Shown: piece by piece, positions 17,696 to 26,435 of the stretch | Layout: every line of letters starts with the position of its first letter | How positions within the stretch are numbered: the stretch's first letter is position 1 | NCBI RefSeq assembly: GCF_012328925.1 | Contig: NZ_JAAXLS010000002.1 | Coordinates: 558,001 to 622,000 of the forward strand | DNA from: Amycolatopsis acididurans | GTDB taxonomy: Bacteria; Actinomycetota; Actinomycetes; Mycobacteriales; Pseudonocardiaceae | DNA: 64,000 nt | Direction: 5' to 3' | Program-made: the position numbers and the translations under genes | Notes under the pieces: model-generated | What the model saw: only the letters and a program-made list of their open reading frames with translations | The model's database searches: none | Told to the model about the DNA's origin: nothing

Positions 17696-19194
17696 CAGTG
17701 ATCTCCTTCGAGGGTCAGGGAAAAGTCCCCGGCTTCGATGTGCAGGTAGGCGCCGACCGAGGTCTCCACGAGCTCCTGGATGAACCGCACCTGCTTGCTC
17801 GTCGGCGAGAAGTCGCGGTGCCGCTGCGGCGTCGCGCGCATGACGTCGATGTCGTTCTCCGGCACGAGCAGCCGCAGGATCAGCTCGTCGTCGCTGATCG
17901 AGCCGCCGAAGCGCTCCCGCAGTTCGGCCAGGCTCGGCTGCGGTGGTTCCCAGTTCTCGTAGCTGCCCGCCTTCGGTGAGCTCATGATGGTGTCGAGGAC
18001 GTTCTCGTCGATCGGAGCCACGGGCTTGCCGTAGAACCCGTGCGCGTAGATCATCACCTCGTCCGGCACGACCGAATACCGCGATCCCGTCACGACGTTC
18101 AGCACCGCCTGGGTGCCGACCAGCTGCGAGAACGGGGTCGCCATCACCGGGTAGCCGAGTTCCTCGCGCACCCGCGACATCTCGTCCAGCACTTCCTCGA
18201 AGCGCTCTTCCATGCCACGGTCGCGCAGCTGCGCCTTGAACGTGCCCGCCATGCCGCCGGGAAGCTGGTGGCGGTACTGGAAGAGCGAGTACTCCGCGGG
18301 CTGACCGACCGGCAGGTCCTCGTACTCGGCGACACGCAGCAGGTGCTGCTCGACCGGGTCGAACCGTGACTCGTCCAGCTCCACGTCGAACCCGGCGTAG
18401 CGCAGGTTCGCGACGGTGTTCTCGGTGGACGGCAGGGAGACCCCGGCGGCCAGCGGCCTGCTCGCCGTGTGCACCCGGTCCGCCCCGGCGAGCAGGCCCT
18501 CGAGGTAGTTCAGCGGGGCCAGCGCGTTGTTGCTGTGGAAGTGGATCTCGACCGGGAGCTCGCCCGCCGCCTTCTTGATGGCCGCGACCAGCGTACGGGT
18601 ACGTTCCGGGGTGAGCAGCCCGGCCGCGTCCTCCAGTTCGATGCCGTCGGCGCCGAGCGCGACGAGTTCCCGCGTGCGCGCCGCGTAGTACTCGTCGGTG
18701 TGGTAGGGGCTGTCGGCGTAGAGGATGCACGGCAGCGCCTGCGCGCCCTCGGCCTGCGCGGTCTTGACGAGGCGGCCGATCTTGTCGGTGTTGAACAGGC
18801 CGTCGTAGATCCAGAAACTGCCGATGCCGTGGGCGCACAGGCGCTGCACCCACAGATCCATGACGCTGTCGGCGGTCAGTCCGAAGGTGACGATGCCATT
18901 GCTGCGGGTGCCCGCGCGGACGGTGGTCTTCGGCATCGCCCGCGACAGTGAGATCAGCTGCTCCCACGGGTCCTCTTTGCAGTGTCGCACGAGGACCTCG
19001 AAGATCGAGCTGCCGACGAGGTCGATGGTGTGGAAGCCGGTGCGGTCGAGTTCGGCGGCCATCGGCAGGCCCATGTCCTTGCGCAGCCGCATCCCCCACC
19101 AGCTCTGGGGTCCGTCGCGCAGGGTCTGGTCGATGATCTCGATCTTGCGGCGGGTTCCGTCGGCGTTGCGCGGGGCGCAGTCCAGGTAGCTCAT
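17695..19194 (-). CDS. pyruvate carboxylase-type carboxyltransferase (DRE-TIM)
   Basis: A 499-residue stand-alone carboxyltransferase. Metal-site residues: D22 in IDQTLRDGPQS and H218/H220 in IHFHSNN; LPGGMAGTF matches the LPGGM/Q loop of pyruvate carboxylase and OadA. PC-like KEDPWEQL is also seen. The position of the carbamylated lysine (KDMAGLL in pyruvate carboxylase) reads EDAAGLL, i.e. Glu188, by an alignment made from memory. The CO2 acceptor may therefore not be pyruvate. It would take carboxyl-biotin from the BCCP encoded two genes upstream and carboxylate a ketone-like carbon acid. ATGA overlap with the biotin carboxylase gene. Confidence 0.85.
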   Translation of the reverse strand: MSYLDCAPRNADGTRRKIEIIDQTLRDGPQSWWGMRLRKDMGLPMAAELDRTGFHTIDLVGSSIFEVLVRHCKEDPWEQLISLSRAMPKTTVRAGTRSNGIVTFGLTADSVMDLWVQRLCAHGIGSFWIYDGLFNTDKIGRLVKTAQAEGAQALPCILYADSPYHTDEYYAARTRELVALGADGIELEDAAGLLTPERTRTLVAAIKKAAGELPVEIHFHSNNALAPLNYLEGLLAGADRVHTASRPLAAGVSLPSTENTVANLRYAGFDVELDESRFDPVEQHLLRVAEYEDLPVGQPAEYSLFQYRHQLPGGMAGTFKAQLRDRGMEERFEEVLDEMSRVREELGYPVMATPFSQLVGTQAVLNVVTGSRYSVVPDEVMIYAHGFYGKPVAPIDENVLDTIMSSPKAGSYENWEPPQPSLAELRERFGGSISDDELILRLLVPENDIDVMRATPQRHRDFSPTSKQVRFIQELVETSVGAYLHIEAGDFSLTLEGDH

Positions 19195-20561
19195 GCGCTC
19201 TTCTCCAGGTAGTCGGGCAGGCCGCGGGAGGCGATCCAGTCGGTGGTGACGGTTCCGGCGCGGAAGTCCGGGTGGTCGAGTGCGGCGCGGGCGAAGTCCG
19301 CCGTGGTCGGCACACCGGTGACGCGCAGGCCGCCGAGTGCGGCGACCATGCGGTCCGCGGCGACGTCACGGGTCGGCCCGGAGGCGATGATCTTGGCCAG
19401 CAGCGAGTCGTAGAACGGCGGGACGACGTAACCGGGTTCGCAGTGGCTGTCGACGCGGAGCCCGTCCCCGGCGGGCGCGATCCACTCGGTCACGGTTCCG
19501 GGATGGGGCAGGAACCCGCGCGCGGGATCCTCGGTCGTGATGCGGACCTCGATCGCGTGCCCGCTGATCTCGACGTCTTCCTGTTTGATCCGGAGGCGTT
19601 CACCGGCCGCGGACCGGATCTGCTCGGCGACCAGGTCGACCCCGGTCACCATCTCGGTGACGGGATGCTCGACCTGGATGCGCGCGTTGAACTCGAGGAA
19701 GGCGTAGTCGCGGGTGTCGGCGTCGTAGATGAACTCGACGGTGCCCGCGCTGTCCAGTTCGAGCGCCTCGGCGAAGCGGACCCCGCTGCGGCGGATGTCC
19801 TGGCGTATGTCCTCGGGCAGGTTGGGCGCCGGCGATTCCTCGACCACCTTCTGGTGCCGTCGTTGCAGCGTGCAGTCGCGCTCGCCCAGGTGGATCACGT
19901 TGCCGTGCTTGTCGCCGAGGACCTGGACCTCGATGTGGCGCGCGTTGCGGATGAACCGTTCGACGTAGAGCCGCCCGTCACCGAAGGCCGATTGCGCCTC
20001 GGCCTTCGCGGCGGGCCACCGGGCGGCGAGTTCGGTTTCGTTCTCGACCACGGACATGCCGCGCCCGCCGCCGCCCGCCGCGGCCTTGAGCAGTACCGGA
20101 TAACCGAGCTCGCCCGCCGCCGCGACCGCGTCCTTTGCAGACTCCAGCACCGGCGAGCCGGACAGGATCGGGATTCCCGCCGACCGGGCCAGTTCACGGG
20201 CGCGCGCCTTGTCGCCGGCCTGCGCGACCGCTTCGGGGCGGGGGCCGATGAACACCAGCCCTTCCCCGACGCAGGCGGCGGCGAACTCCGGGTTCTCGGA
20301 CAGGAATCCGTACCCGGGGTGGACGGCGTCGCACCCGGCGCCGAGCGCGGCGCTGAGCACGTTGTCCGTCACCAGGTAGCTCTGCGAGGCCGGGCCGGGG
20401 CCGATGCACACGGCACGGTCGGCGAGCCGCGCCGCCATGCCGTCGCGGTCCGCCGTGGAGGTGACCACGACGGACTCGATGCCCAGGGCCCGGCACGCGC
20501 GCACGACGCGGACGGCGATCTCTCCGCGGTTGGCGATCAGGACCCGTTTCACGCTACTCAT
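19191..20561 (-). CDS. biotin carboxylase subunit (AccC-like)
   Basis: A 456-residue biotin carboxylase that charges BCCP with bicarbonate at the cost of ATP. N-terminal VLIANRGEIAVRVVRACR, the ATP-grasp glycine loop AAGGGGRGMSVV (~165), ERDCTLQRRHQKVVEE and EFNARIQVEHPVTE are all canonical. The length matches AccC. It overlaps the BCCP gene by 8 bp and the carboxyltransferase gene by 4 bp, so the three subunits are made together. It is a dedicated copy, not a fused acyl-CoA carboxylase alpha chain. Confidence 0.95.
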   Translation of the reverse strand: MSSVKRVLIANRGEIAVRVVRACRALGIESVVVTSTADRDGMAARLADRAVCIGPGPASQSYLVTDNVLSAALGAGCDAVHPGYGFLSENPEFAAACVGEGLVFIGPRPEAVAQAGDKARARELARSAGIPILSGSPVLESAKDAVAAAGELGYPVLLKAAAGGGGRGMSVVENETELAARWPAAKAEAQSAFGDGRLYVERFIRNARHIEVQVLGDKHGNVIHLGERDCTLQRRHQKVVEESPAPNLPEDIRQDIRRSGVRFAEALELDSAGTVEFIYDADTRDYAFLEFNARIQVEHPVTEMVTGVDLVAEQIRSAAGERLRIKQEDVEISGHAIEVRITTEDPARGFLPHPGTVTEWIAPAGDGLRVDSHCEPGYVVPPFYDSLLAKIIASGPTRDVAADRMVAALGGLRVTGVPTTADFARAALDHPDFRAGTVTTDWIASRGLPDYLEKSA

Positions 20562-21060
20562 CGGTCGGCCTGATCAGGAACAGCGGCTGGTCGTATTCGA
20601 CCAGGTCGGCGTTCGCGGCCAGGATTTCGACCACGACACCGGCCTGGGGCGCGACGACCGGGTTCATCAGCTTCATGACCTCGACGATGGCCAGCTGCTG
20701 GTTCGCGGTGACCGTCTGCCCGGGCTCGACGAAGGGTGGTTCGCCGGGGCTCGGCGCCACCCAGAACGCGCCCACCGCGGGTGAGCGCACCTCCACGCAT
20801 CCGGTCCGGTCGACCGGCTCCGGCGCGCCGGGCCGCGCGGGCGGTGCGGGTTCCGGGGCGGCAGCCACGACGGGTGCGGCTTCGGGCGCGGGCTTCTCCG
20901 CGACCGGGGCGGGCGAGGCGGGCGCAGCAGGCGGCCCGTCCTTGCCCACGGTGACCCGCATCCCGTCGAGTTCGAGTGTCATCGCGGACCAGCCGGAGCC
21001 CTGGAAGGACCGTAGGATCTCCCGGACCTCGCGGTGGGTGACGCGCTCGGGCGTGCTCAT
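20554..21060 (-). CDS. biotin carboxyl carrier protein
   Basis: A 168-residue BCCP: a short N-terminal helical region (~1-40), an Ala/Pro-rich linker (~45-85) and a C-terminal biotinyl domain. The biotinylated lysine is K130 in VEVMKLMNPV (canonical EAMKLMN with one change). The layout is that of AccB. It shuttles CO2 between the biotin carboxylase and the carboxyltransferase. Its ATG overlaps the stop of the PPDK-like gene. Confidence 0.93.
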   Translation of the reverse strand: MSTPERVTHREVREILRSFQGSGWSAMTLELDGMRVTVGKDGPPAAPASPAPVAEKPAPEAAPVVAAAPEPAPPARPGAPEPVDRTGCVEVRSPAVGAFWVAPSPGEPPFVEPGQTVTANQQLAIVEVMKLMNPVVAPQAGVVVEILAANADLVEYDQPLFLIRPTDE

Positions 21061-22793
21061 GTGGCGCTCCTCTGGTGGGCGATCGCGGCGAGCAGAACCG
21101 GCAGGCGGTGCGGCGTGACGATCACGTCGACCCCGGCGTCGAGAGCGGCGCGCACGCCCTCCGGGGTGCAGAACACCGCGCCACGCACGGTTTTCGTGCC
21201 GGGCGGGATCGCCGGCAGCTGCTCGCCGAGGTCGGCGGCCTCGCTGTCGGCGTCGAACACGGGCCCGGCCGCGCCGGTGGTGGTCACGGTCACACTCGTC
21301 GCCCGCTGTGCCCATTGGGTGAGGCGCCGCAGGTCGTCGTCTTCGCTTTCGTCGACGGCCGACGTCGGCAGCTCACCGGCGTAGACGACGCCGCTGCCCC
21401 CGTCCACCGTCACGGTCCGGCCGACCAGCGCGTCGACCGTGCCGGCTCCGCAGCCCACGACGCAGGACGTGTCCAGCGCCCGGCTCACCACGGCCGCGTG
21501 CGAGGTCGCCCCGCCTTGCTCGGTGACGACGGCCGACGCCGCGATCATGCCGTGCACGTCGTCCGGGCTGGTCGATTTGCGCACCAGCACGCAACCCGGG
21601 TTCGCCTGCGCGGCTTCCGGCGTGTCCACGACGACGCCGGTGGCCACGCCCGGGCTCGCGCCCACGCCGCACGCCAGCACCTCGGCCTTCTCCCCCGCGC
21701 CCGCCGCGATCTCGGGCCGCAGCAGGGTCCGCACCTGCTCGGCGGTCACCCTCGTCACGGCTTCGCCGGGTTCGAGCACGCCCTCGTCGACCAGTGCGAC
21801 GGCGATCCGCACCGCGGCGCGGGCGGTTCGCTTGGCCGGGCGTGACTGCAACAGGAACAGCTCGTCGTTCTGCACCGTGAACTCGATGTCCTGGGCGTCG
21901 CGTCCTTCGCGGTCGAGACAGTCCGCCGCGGCGATGAGCTCCGCGTGCACGCGCGGCCACCGCTGCGCCAGGTGTGACAGCGGTTTCGGGGTGACACGGC
22001 CGGACACCACGTCCTCGCCCTGGCCGCGGGGCAGGTACTCGCCGTACGGCTCGCGCGTCCCGTCTATCGGGCTGCGGGTGAACAGCACGCCGGTGCCGGA
22101 ATCATCGTCGAGGTTGCCGAACACCATCGCCTGGATCGTGACCGCGGTGCCGAGATCCTCGGGGATCCCGTAGTGCTTGCGGTAGGCCATCGCGCGGCGG
22201 GACCGGCTCGACCGGAAGACCGCGGCGACGGCCGCATGCAGCTGTTCCCACGGATCTTCCGGCACGGCCTCACCGACATCCTCGGCGATGGCCGCGCGCA
22301 CCGCGCCCGTGTCGGCAAGCTCGTCCAGATCCTCCGTGCAGCCCAGCACCAGTCGCCCGTAGAAACCGGTGAAGCGCCGGTGCACCTCGGCGGCGAATTC
22401 CGCGTCTCCGGTTTCCGCGGCGAGCGCCGCTTCGACTTCGGAGTTGCAGCCGAGATCGAGAATCGTGTCCATCATCCCGGGCATGCTGATGGCGGCACCC
22501 GAGCGCACCGAGACCAGCAGCGGGCGTTCGCCGCCGCCGAAGGTCCGGCCGAGTTCCCTTTCCAGCAACCGGATGCCGGTGGTCAGCTCGTCGGTGAGGC
22601 CCTCGGGAAGCTCGTCGCGTTCGAAGTAGGCGGCGCAGGCTTCGGTGGTGACCACGAACGCCGGCGGCACCCGCAGGCCGAGCGAGCGCATCCGCCACAG
22701 GCTCCATGCCTTGCCGCCCACCAGTTCCCGGCTGGGCTCGGGGGTGTCCGGCCGGGGAACGACCAGCCAACGCAGTCCCGTCGTCGCGGTCAT
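21057..22793 (-). CDS. PPDK-like phosphotransferase lacking the PEP/pyruvate barrel
   Basis: A 578-residue protein. Residues 1-~330 are the PPDK/PEP-synthase ATP-binding domain (GGKAWSLWRM, VRSGAAISMPGMMDTILDLG, VFGNLDDDSGTGVLFTRSP). The swivel domain has phospho-acceptor His432 in GGATSHAAVVS. Full PPDK is ~870 residues; here only the first turn of the TIM barrel remains (RRLTQWAQRATSV), so no pyruvate site exists. It should transfer phosphate from ATP to His432 and on to an unknown acceptor, perhaps held by the ~500-residue partner proteins of this cluster. I recall mycobacterial PpdK (Rv1127c) being short too. ATG at 22791-22793 overlaps the preceding stop. Confidence 0.85.
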   Translation of the reverse strand: MTATTGLRWLVVPRPDTPEPSRELVGGKAWSLWRMRSLGLRVPPAFVVTTEACAAYFERDELPEGLTDELTTGIRLLERELGRTFGGGERPLLVSVRSGAAISMPGMMDTILDLGCNSEVEAALAAETGDAEFAAEVHRRFTGFYGRLVLGCTEDLDELADTGAVRAAIAEDVGEAVPEDPWEQLHAAVAAVFRSSRSRRAMAYRKHYGIPEDLGTAVTIQAMVFGNLDDDSGTGVLFTRSPIDGTREPYGEYLPRGQGEDVVSGRVTPKPLSHLAQRWPRVHAELIAAADCLDREGRDAQDIEFTVQNDELFLLQSRPAKRTARAAVRIAVALVDEGVLEPGEAVTRVTAEQVRTLLRPEIAAGAGEKAEVLACGVGASPGVATGVVVDTPEAAQANPGCVLVRKSTSPDDVHGMIAASAVVTEQGGATSHAAVVSRALDTSCVVGCGAGTVDALVGRTVTVDGGSGVVYAGELPTSAVDESEDDDLRRLTQWAQRATSVTVTTTGAAGPVFDADSEAADLGEQLPAIPPGTKTVRGAVFCTPEGVRAALDAGVDVIVTPHRLPVLLAAIAHQRSAT

Positions 22794-23398
22794 TCCGGCC
22801 GCTCCCGTCCGGTCAGGCGCAGGATGTGCTCGTGCATCTGGAACCACACGGTGTGCACCGAGTCCACGCGAACGCCGCTGACGTAGTCGGTTTCGCCGCC
22901 CTCGGCGCGGGTGAGCGCGGTGCCGATCCGGTCGAGGAAGCGCTCCACGAGTGCATCGGCCGCGGCCAGCGGGCGCAGCACCTTGGCCGTCTTCTCGTGC
23001 ACCCGGCCGAGCTTTTCGATGATCTTGGCGTCGTAGTCGGCGTCGCCGTGGTCGTTGGTCACCCGCGCGCCGTCGACCTCGACGGTCTGCCAGTCGGTGG
23101 TGAGCGCGAGAATCTGTTTGTTCACCCCGGTTTCGAACGACTCCATGGCTTCGGTCACCGCGCCGTCGGCGCGCAGTGCGGCATACGCGCGGGCGTAGAC
23201 ACCGTCCAGGAACTCGCGGCCGGCGGGCGTGATCATGTGGCTGCCCCGCGCGGCCATCACGGCGCTGTCGGTCAGCGCTTTCGCGAGCGCGGCCTCGACC
23301 TCGGCGAGCGCCAGGCCGTTGATGTCGGCGAGTTGTTCGGCCGTACCGAGCTGACGCAAGGTCAGCGTGTGCACGGTCAGTTCATAAGAGTCCAACAT
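22790..23398 (-). CDS. small helical protein next to PPDK-like gene
   Basis: A 202-residue cytoplasmic protein. The first ~70 residues resemble a winged-helix module (LTLRQLGTAEQLADINGLAL, then GSHMITPAGREFL). The rest is helical and ends VWFQMHEHILRLTGRERPE. I do not recognise a named family. Its start (ATG 23396-23398) lies 11 bp after the CoA ligase stop and its end overlaps the PPDK-like gene by 4 bp, so it is probably a regulatory or structural partner of that phosphotransferase, not a free DNA-binding repressor. Confidence 0.8.
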   Translation of the reverse strand: MLDSYELTVHTLTLRQLGTAEQLADINGLALAEVEAALAKALTDSAVMAARGSHMITPAGREFLDGVYARAYAALRADGAVTEAMESFETGVNKQILALTTDWQTVEVDGARVTNDHGDADYDAKIIEKLGRVHEKTAKVLRPLAAADALVERFLDRIGTALTRAEGGETDYVSGVRVDSVHTVWFQMHEHILRLTGRERPE

Positions 23399-23409
23399 GG
23401 ATGGTCCTT

Positions 23410-24879
23410 TCACTGTGGCGCTGCCGCCATGCGGTCGCGCACCTCGCGGCGCAGCGACTTGCCGACGGGACTGGTGGGCAGTTCGGGCCAGATTTCCAGC
23501 GTCCGCGGCCGTTTGAAGCCGGCGAGACGGTCCGCGCAGAACGCGAGGATCTCCTCGGCGTCGGCCGCCGACCGGGTGACGACGGCGGCCGCGACGCGCT
23601 CGCCCCACTTCTCGTCCGGCAGGCCGACCACGGCCGCCGCGCTGACCGCGGGATGGGCCAGCAGCGCGTCCTCGACCTCGCGCGGGTAGACGTTGAACCC
23701 GCCGCTGATGATGACGTCGTGCCTGCGGTCGAGCAGGTGCAGGTATCCGCCCTCGTCCCACCGCCCGATATCGCCGGTGTGCAGCCAGCCGTCCGGTTCG
23801 ATCGTCTCCGCGGTGGCCTCCGGCCGTCGCCAGTACCTGCTCATGGTGTGCGGGCCACGGGTCAGCACCTCGCCGACCTCGCCGGGGCCCAGCGCCTTGC
23901 CTTCGCCGTCGCGTATCTGCACCTCGACGAAGGTGTACGGCTTGCCGGCAGCGGTGAGCCGCTCCGGTGTGTGCTCCCACGGCTGCAGGCACGTGATCGC
24001 CAACGGCGCCTCGGCCTGCCCGTAGAGCTGCGCGAAGACCGGGCCGAGCAGCTCGATCCCGCGGCTGAGCACGGTGGTTGCGATCGGGGCGCCGCCGTAG
24101 CAGATGCGCTCCAATGCCAGTTCTGCGTTCGCCGTGGCGGGTTCTTCGAGCAGCATCGCGATCATGGTGGGCACCATGAACGTGGCCGTCGCCCGGTGGC
24201 GTTGCGCCGCTTCGAGGAACGCGGCCGGCGAGAACTTCGGCAGTACGACGTTGGCCGCCCCCTTCACCAGATGCGGCAGGAAGAACGCGCCGCTGCCGTG
24301 CGTGATCGGCGCCGCGTGCAGCATCACCGAGTCGGGCCGCAGGTTCGGCAGCAGGTCGACCAGGAAGTTGGCCACCTCGGCCAGTTCGCTCGCGGTGGTG
24401 AGCACGACGGCCTTGGGCTTGCCGGTCGTTCCGCCCGTGTAGGCCAGCCGCAACGGCGCGTCCGGTTCCCGCCGCACGTCGCAGGGCTCGGGTGAGGCCG
24501 CTTCGATGAGGCCGGGCAGTTCTTCGGCGGTGATCGCGATTTCGGTGGGCGCGGGGGCTTCTCCGGCGTGGATCAGCGCCCTCGCCTGGGAGTCCTCGAT
24601 CTTGAACGCGAGCTCGTGCGCGGTTTCCCTGGCATTGAGCGGAACCCGCACGAGACCGGACTTGGCCAGCGCGTAGTAGGCGACCACGCCGTCGATGCCG
24701 TTGGGCATCAGCACCGCCACCCGGTCGCCCGGTTCGAGCCCGCGGGCGAGCAGCGCGTTGCCGAGGCGATCGGTCAGCTCGTCGAACTCGGCGAAGCCGA
24801 CCACGCGGTCGCCGTCGATCAGCGCGGGCGCGCCGCCGTACTGGCGGCCCGCCCGGCGGATCAGGTCACCGATCTGCAT
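23410..24879 (-). CDS. acyl-CoA ligase (ANL superfamily)
   Basis: A 489-residue AMP-forming ligase. ATP loop YTGGTTGKPKAVV, substrate/adenylate motif YGQAEAP, GWLHTGDIG, hinge DRRHDVIISGGFNVYPREVE and catalytic lysine in SPVGKSLRR. It activates a carboxylic acid as its CoA thioester. In this operon a natural substrate would be the beta-keto acid produced by the carboxyltransferase, delivering beta-ketoacyl-CoA to the thiolase (inference). It overlaps the upstream partner gene by 14 bp. Confidence 0.92.
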   Translation of the reverse strand: MQIGDLIRRAGRQYGGAPALIDGDRVVGFAEFDELTDRLGNALLARGLEPGDRVAVLMPNGIDGVVAYYALAKSGLVRVPLNARETAHELAFKIEDSQARALIHAGEAPAPTEIAITAEELPGLIEAASPEPCDVRREPDAPLRLAYTGGTTGKPKAVVLTTASELAEVANFLVDLLPNLRPDSVMLHAAPITHGSGAFFLPHLVKGAANVVLPKFSPAAFLEAAQRHRATATFMVPTMIAMLLEEPATANAELALERICYGGAPIATTVLSRGIELLGPVFAQLYGQAEAPLAITCLQPWEHTPERLTAAGKPYTFVEVQIRDGEGKALGPGEVGEVLTRGPHTMSRYWRRPEATAETIEPDGWLHTGDIGRWDEGGYLHLLDRRHDVIISGGFNVYPREVEDALLAHPAVSAAAVVGLPDEKWGERVAAAVVTRSAADAEEILAFCADRLAGFKRPRTLEIWPELPTSPVGKSLRREVRDRMAAAPQ

Positions 24880-26431
24880 GACCGGCTCCGAGCCCGTTCA
24901 GATCGGCGCGGCGCAGGCTCGAGCCGCGGCCTTCGAGGTTGCGCGATCCGCGCTGCGCCAGCCGGTACAGCTCGTCGGCCTCGGCAGAACCGTGGTGCCA
25001 TTTGACCCATTCCTCGTCGCGGTAGCGGTTCGCGCCCTGGAGGACGGCGGGGGTGAACCCGCGGGCGCGGCGGTTATACTCGTCGAGGTCGATCCGGCCC
25101 GCGGTGGTGGTCCACAGCCCGTTCTTCTCGGGCAGGCTGCTGGAACCGGACAGCCGGTCGCCGACGGTCGGTGCGTAGTCGTCGTCGGAGAGCACCGAGT
25201 ACGGGATGCCGGTGAGCATGTTCTGGTTCAGCCCGGAGTAGCGGGCCATCCCGTATTCGTTGGTCTTCTGGTGCGGGAACCCGAGCAGCCCGACCATCTC
25301 ACCCAGGTTGTCGCGCCCGTACTCGTCGTTCATCAGCGGCTTGAACCGCTGGACGCGGTCGTCCAGGGACAGCCAGTCCTCCTGCCGGTAGGTGCCGGCC
25401 AGATGCGCGAAGTCCTTGGCGACCGAGGAGTACACCAGCGCACCGGCGTCGATCATCTGCTCACGGGTCCAGGTCGCGATCCGCTTCCACAGATCGGCGG
25501 TGGCCTCGTTGAGGATCTCCCGGTACTGCTCCATGGTTTCGGCGAGCGTCTCCGCGTTGTCCATGCCGACCGGCACGTACCCGTCGGACAGAGCGTCCGA
25601 TGTGTACAGTCCGACCGCCGCGATGTTGGCGGCGTCGTAGCTGGGCTCGGCCTCGAACGACGCCCAGTCGTCCATGAGGTGGAAGTTCGTGTCCTTGAAC
25701 ACGATCGGGATCGTCAGGTTCGCGAACGGCAGGCGGGTGGCGATGCCGTCCAGCCACGGGTAGTCGCCCTCGGTGAGCTCGAAGAAGTCGCGCACGACCA
25801 GCTGCCGGTTGTCCCCGAAGTTGTAGGGACCGCTGTTGTGCAGCCCGATCCGGCATTCGCAGTGCGCCAGGAACGCGTACTGCGACAGCTGCGCCACGAG
25901 CTTGGTGGCCGCGGTGTGCAGCCGGTCGCCCGGTTGCACACCGTGCACATCGGCCTCGAACACCTGCAGCGTGCGCTCGGGCAGGAACTGGCTGCGGTCG
26001 CCGAACTCCTTGTTCGTGATGTGCCCGTCGTTGCGGTGGTAGGCGAGGTTGAACCGGCGCGAGAAGTCCAGCACGTCGACCACGTCCTCGACCGCGTCAC
26101 CCGGCCGCAGCAGGCCCCAGTTCATCAGCATCTCGCGGCCGATGAGGTAGAAGGCGGGCATGCCCCACGCCGCGTTGACGGTGTCCACCTTGAGGCTGAC
26201 CTCGCGGGCGCGGTCGCCGAGCTCCTCGGCCGGGGTCGCCGCGTCGATCTCCCGCAGCAGCGTCGGCAGGCGGTAGAACGAGTTGAGGTAGCTCAGCAGC
26301 ATGTAGGGGTTCATCGGGAACAACTTCGACTCCTGCACGGTGCGCGTGATGCACAGCCAGTACGTGGTGTCGGACAGGTTCCGCAGGTAGCTGTTGGTCT
26401 CCAGCAGGGACCGGTAGTCCAGCTCAGCCAT
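24866..26431 (-). CDS. partner protein 1 of phosphohistidine swivel domain (uncharacterised family)
   Basis: A 521-residue soluble protein with no fold I recognise. It shares a motif with two other proteins in this window (30896-32092 and the C-terminal part of 29295-30893): Y[AS]FLxxC[DE]xR followed by [ND][ST]GPY, here at 185-203 with C191, R194 and GPY 201-203. A GRE tripeptide near residue 100 and an R-rich DFSRRFN helix are also shared. This copy has an extra ~120-residue C-terminus. It lies 4 bp behind a stand-alone swivel-domain gene. Proposed role: binds the substrate to be phosphorylated, replacing the missing PPDK barrel (hypothesis). Confidence 0.8.
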   Translation of the reverse strand: MAELDYRSLLETNSYLRNLSDTTYWLCITRTVQESKLFPMNPYMLLSYLNSFYRLPTLLREIDAATPAEELGDRAREVSLKVDTVNAAWGMPAFYLIGREMLMNWGLLRPGDAVEDVVDVLDFSRRFNLAYHRNDGHITNKEFGDRSQFLPERTLQVFEADVHGVQPGDRLHTAATKLVAQLSQYAFLAHCECRIGLHNSGPYNFGDNRQLVVRDFFELTEGDYPWLDGIATRLPFANLTIPIVFKDTNFHLMDDWASFEAEPSYDAANIAAVGLYTSDALSDGYVPVGMDNAETLAETMEQYREILNEATADLWKRIATWTREQMIDAGALVYSSVAKDFAHLAGTYRQEDWLSLDDRVQRFKPLMNDEYGRDNLGEMVGLLGFPHQKTNEYGMARYSGLNQNMLTGIPYSVLSDDDYAPTVGDRLSGSSSLPEKNGLWTTTAGRIDLDEYNRRARGFTPAVLQGANRYRDEEWVKWHHGSAEADELYRLAQRGSRNLEGRGSSLRRADLNGLGAGHADR

Positions 26432-26435
26432 GATT

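Noticed and set aside
21057-22793. Ordinary pyruvate phosphate dikinase of central metabolism
   Set aside because: The PEP/pyruvate-binding barrel is missing and the gene sits within a carboxylase operon.
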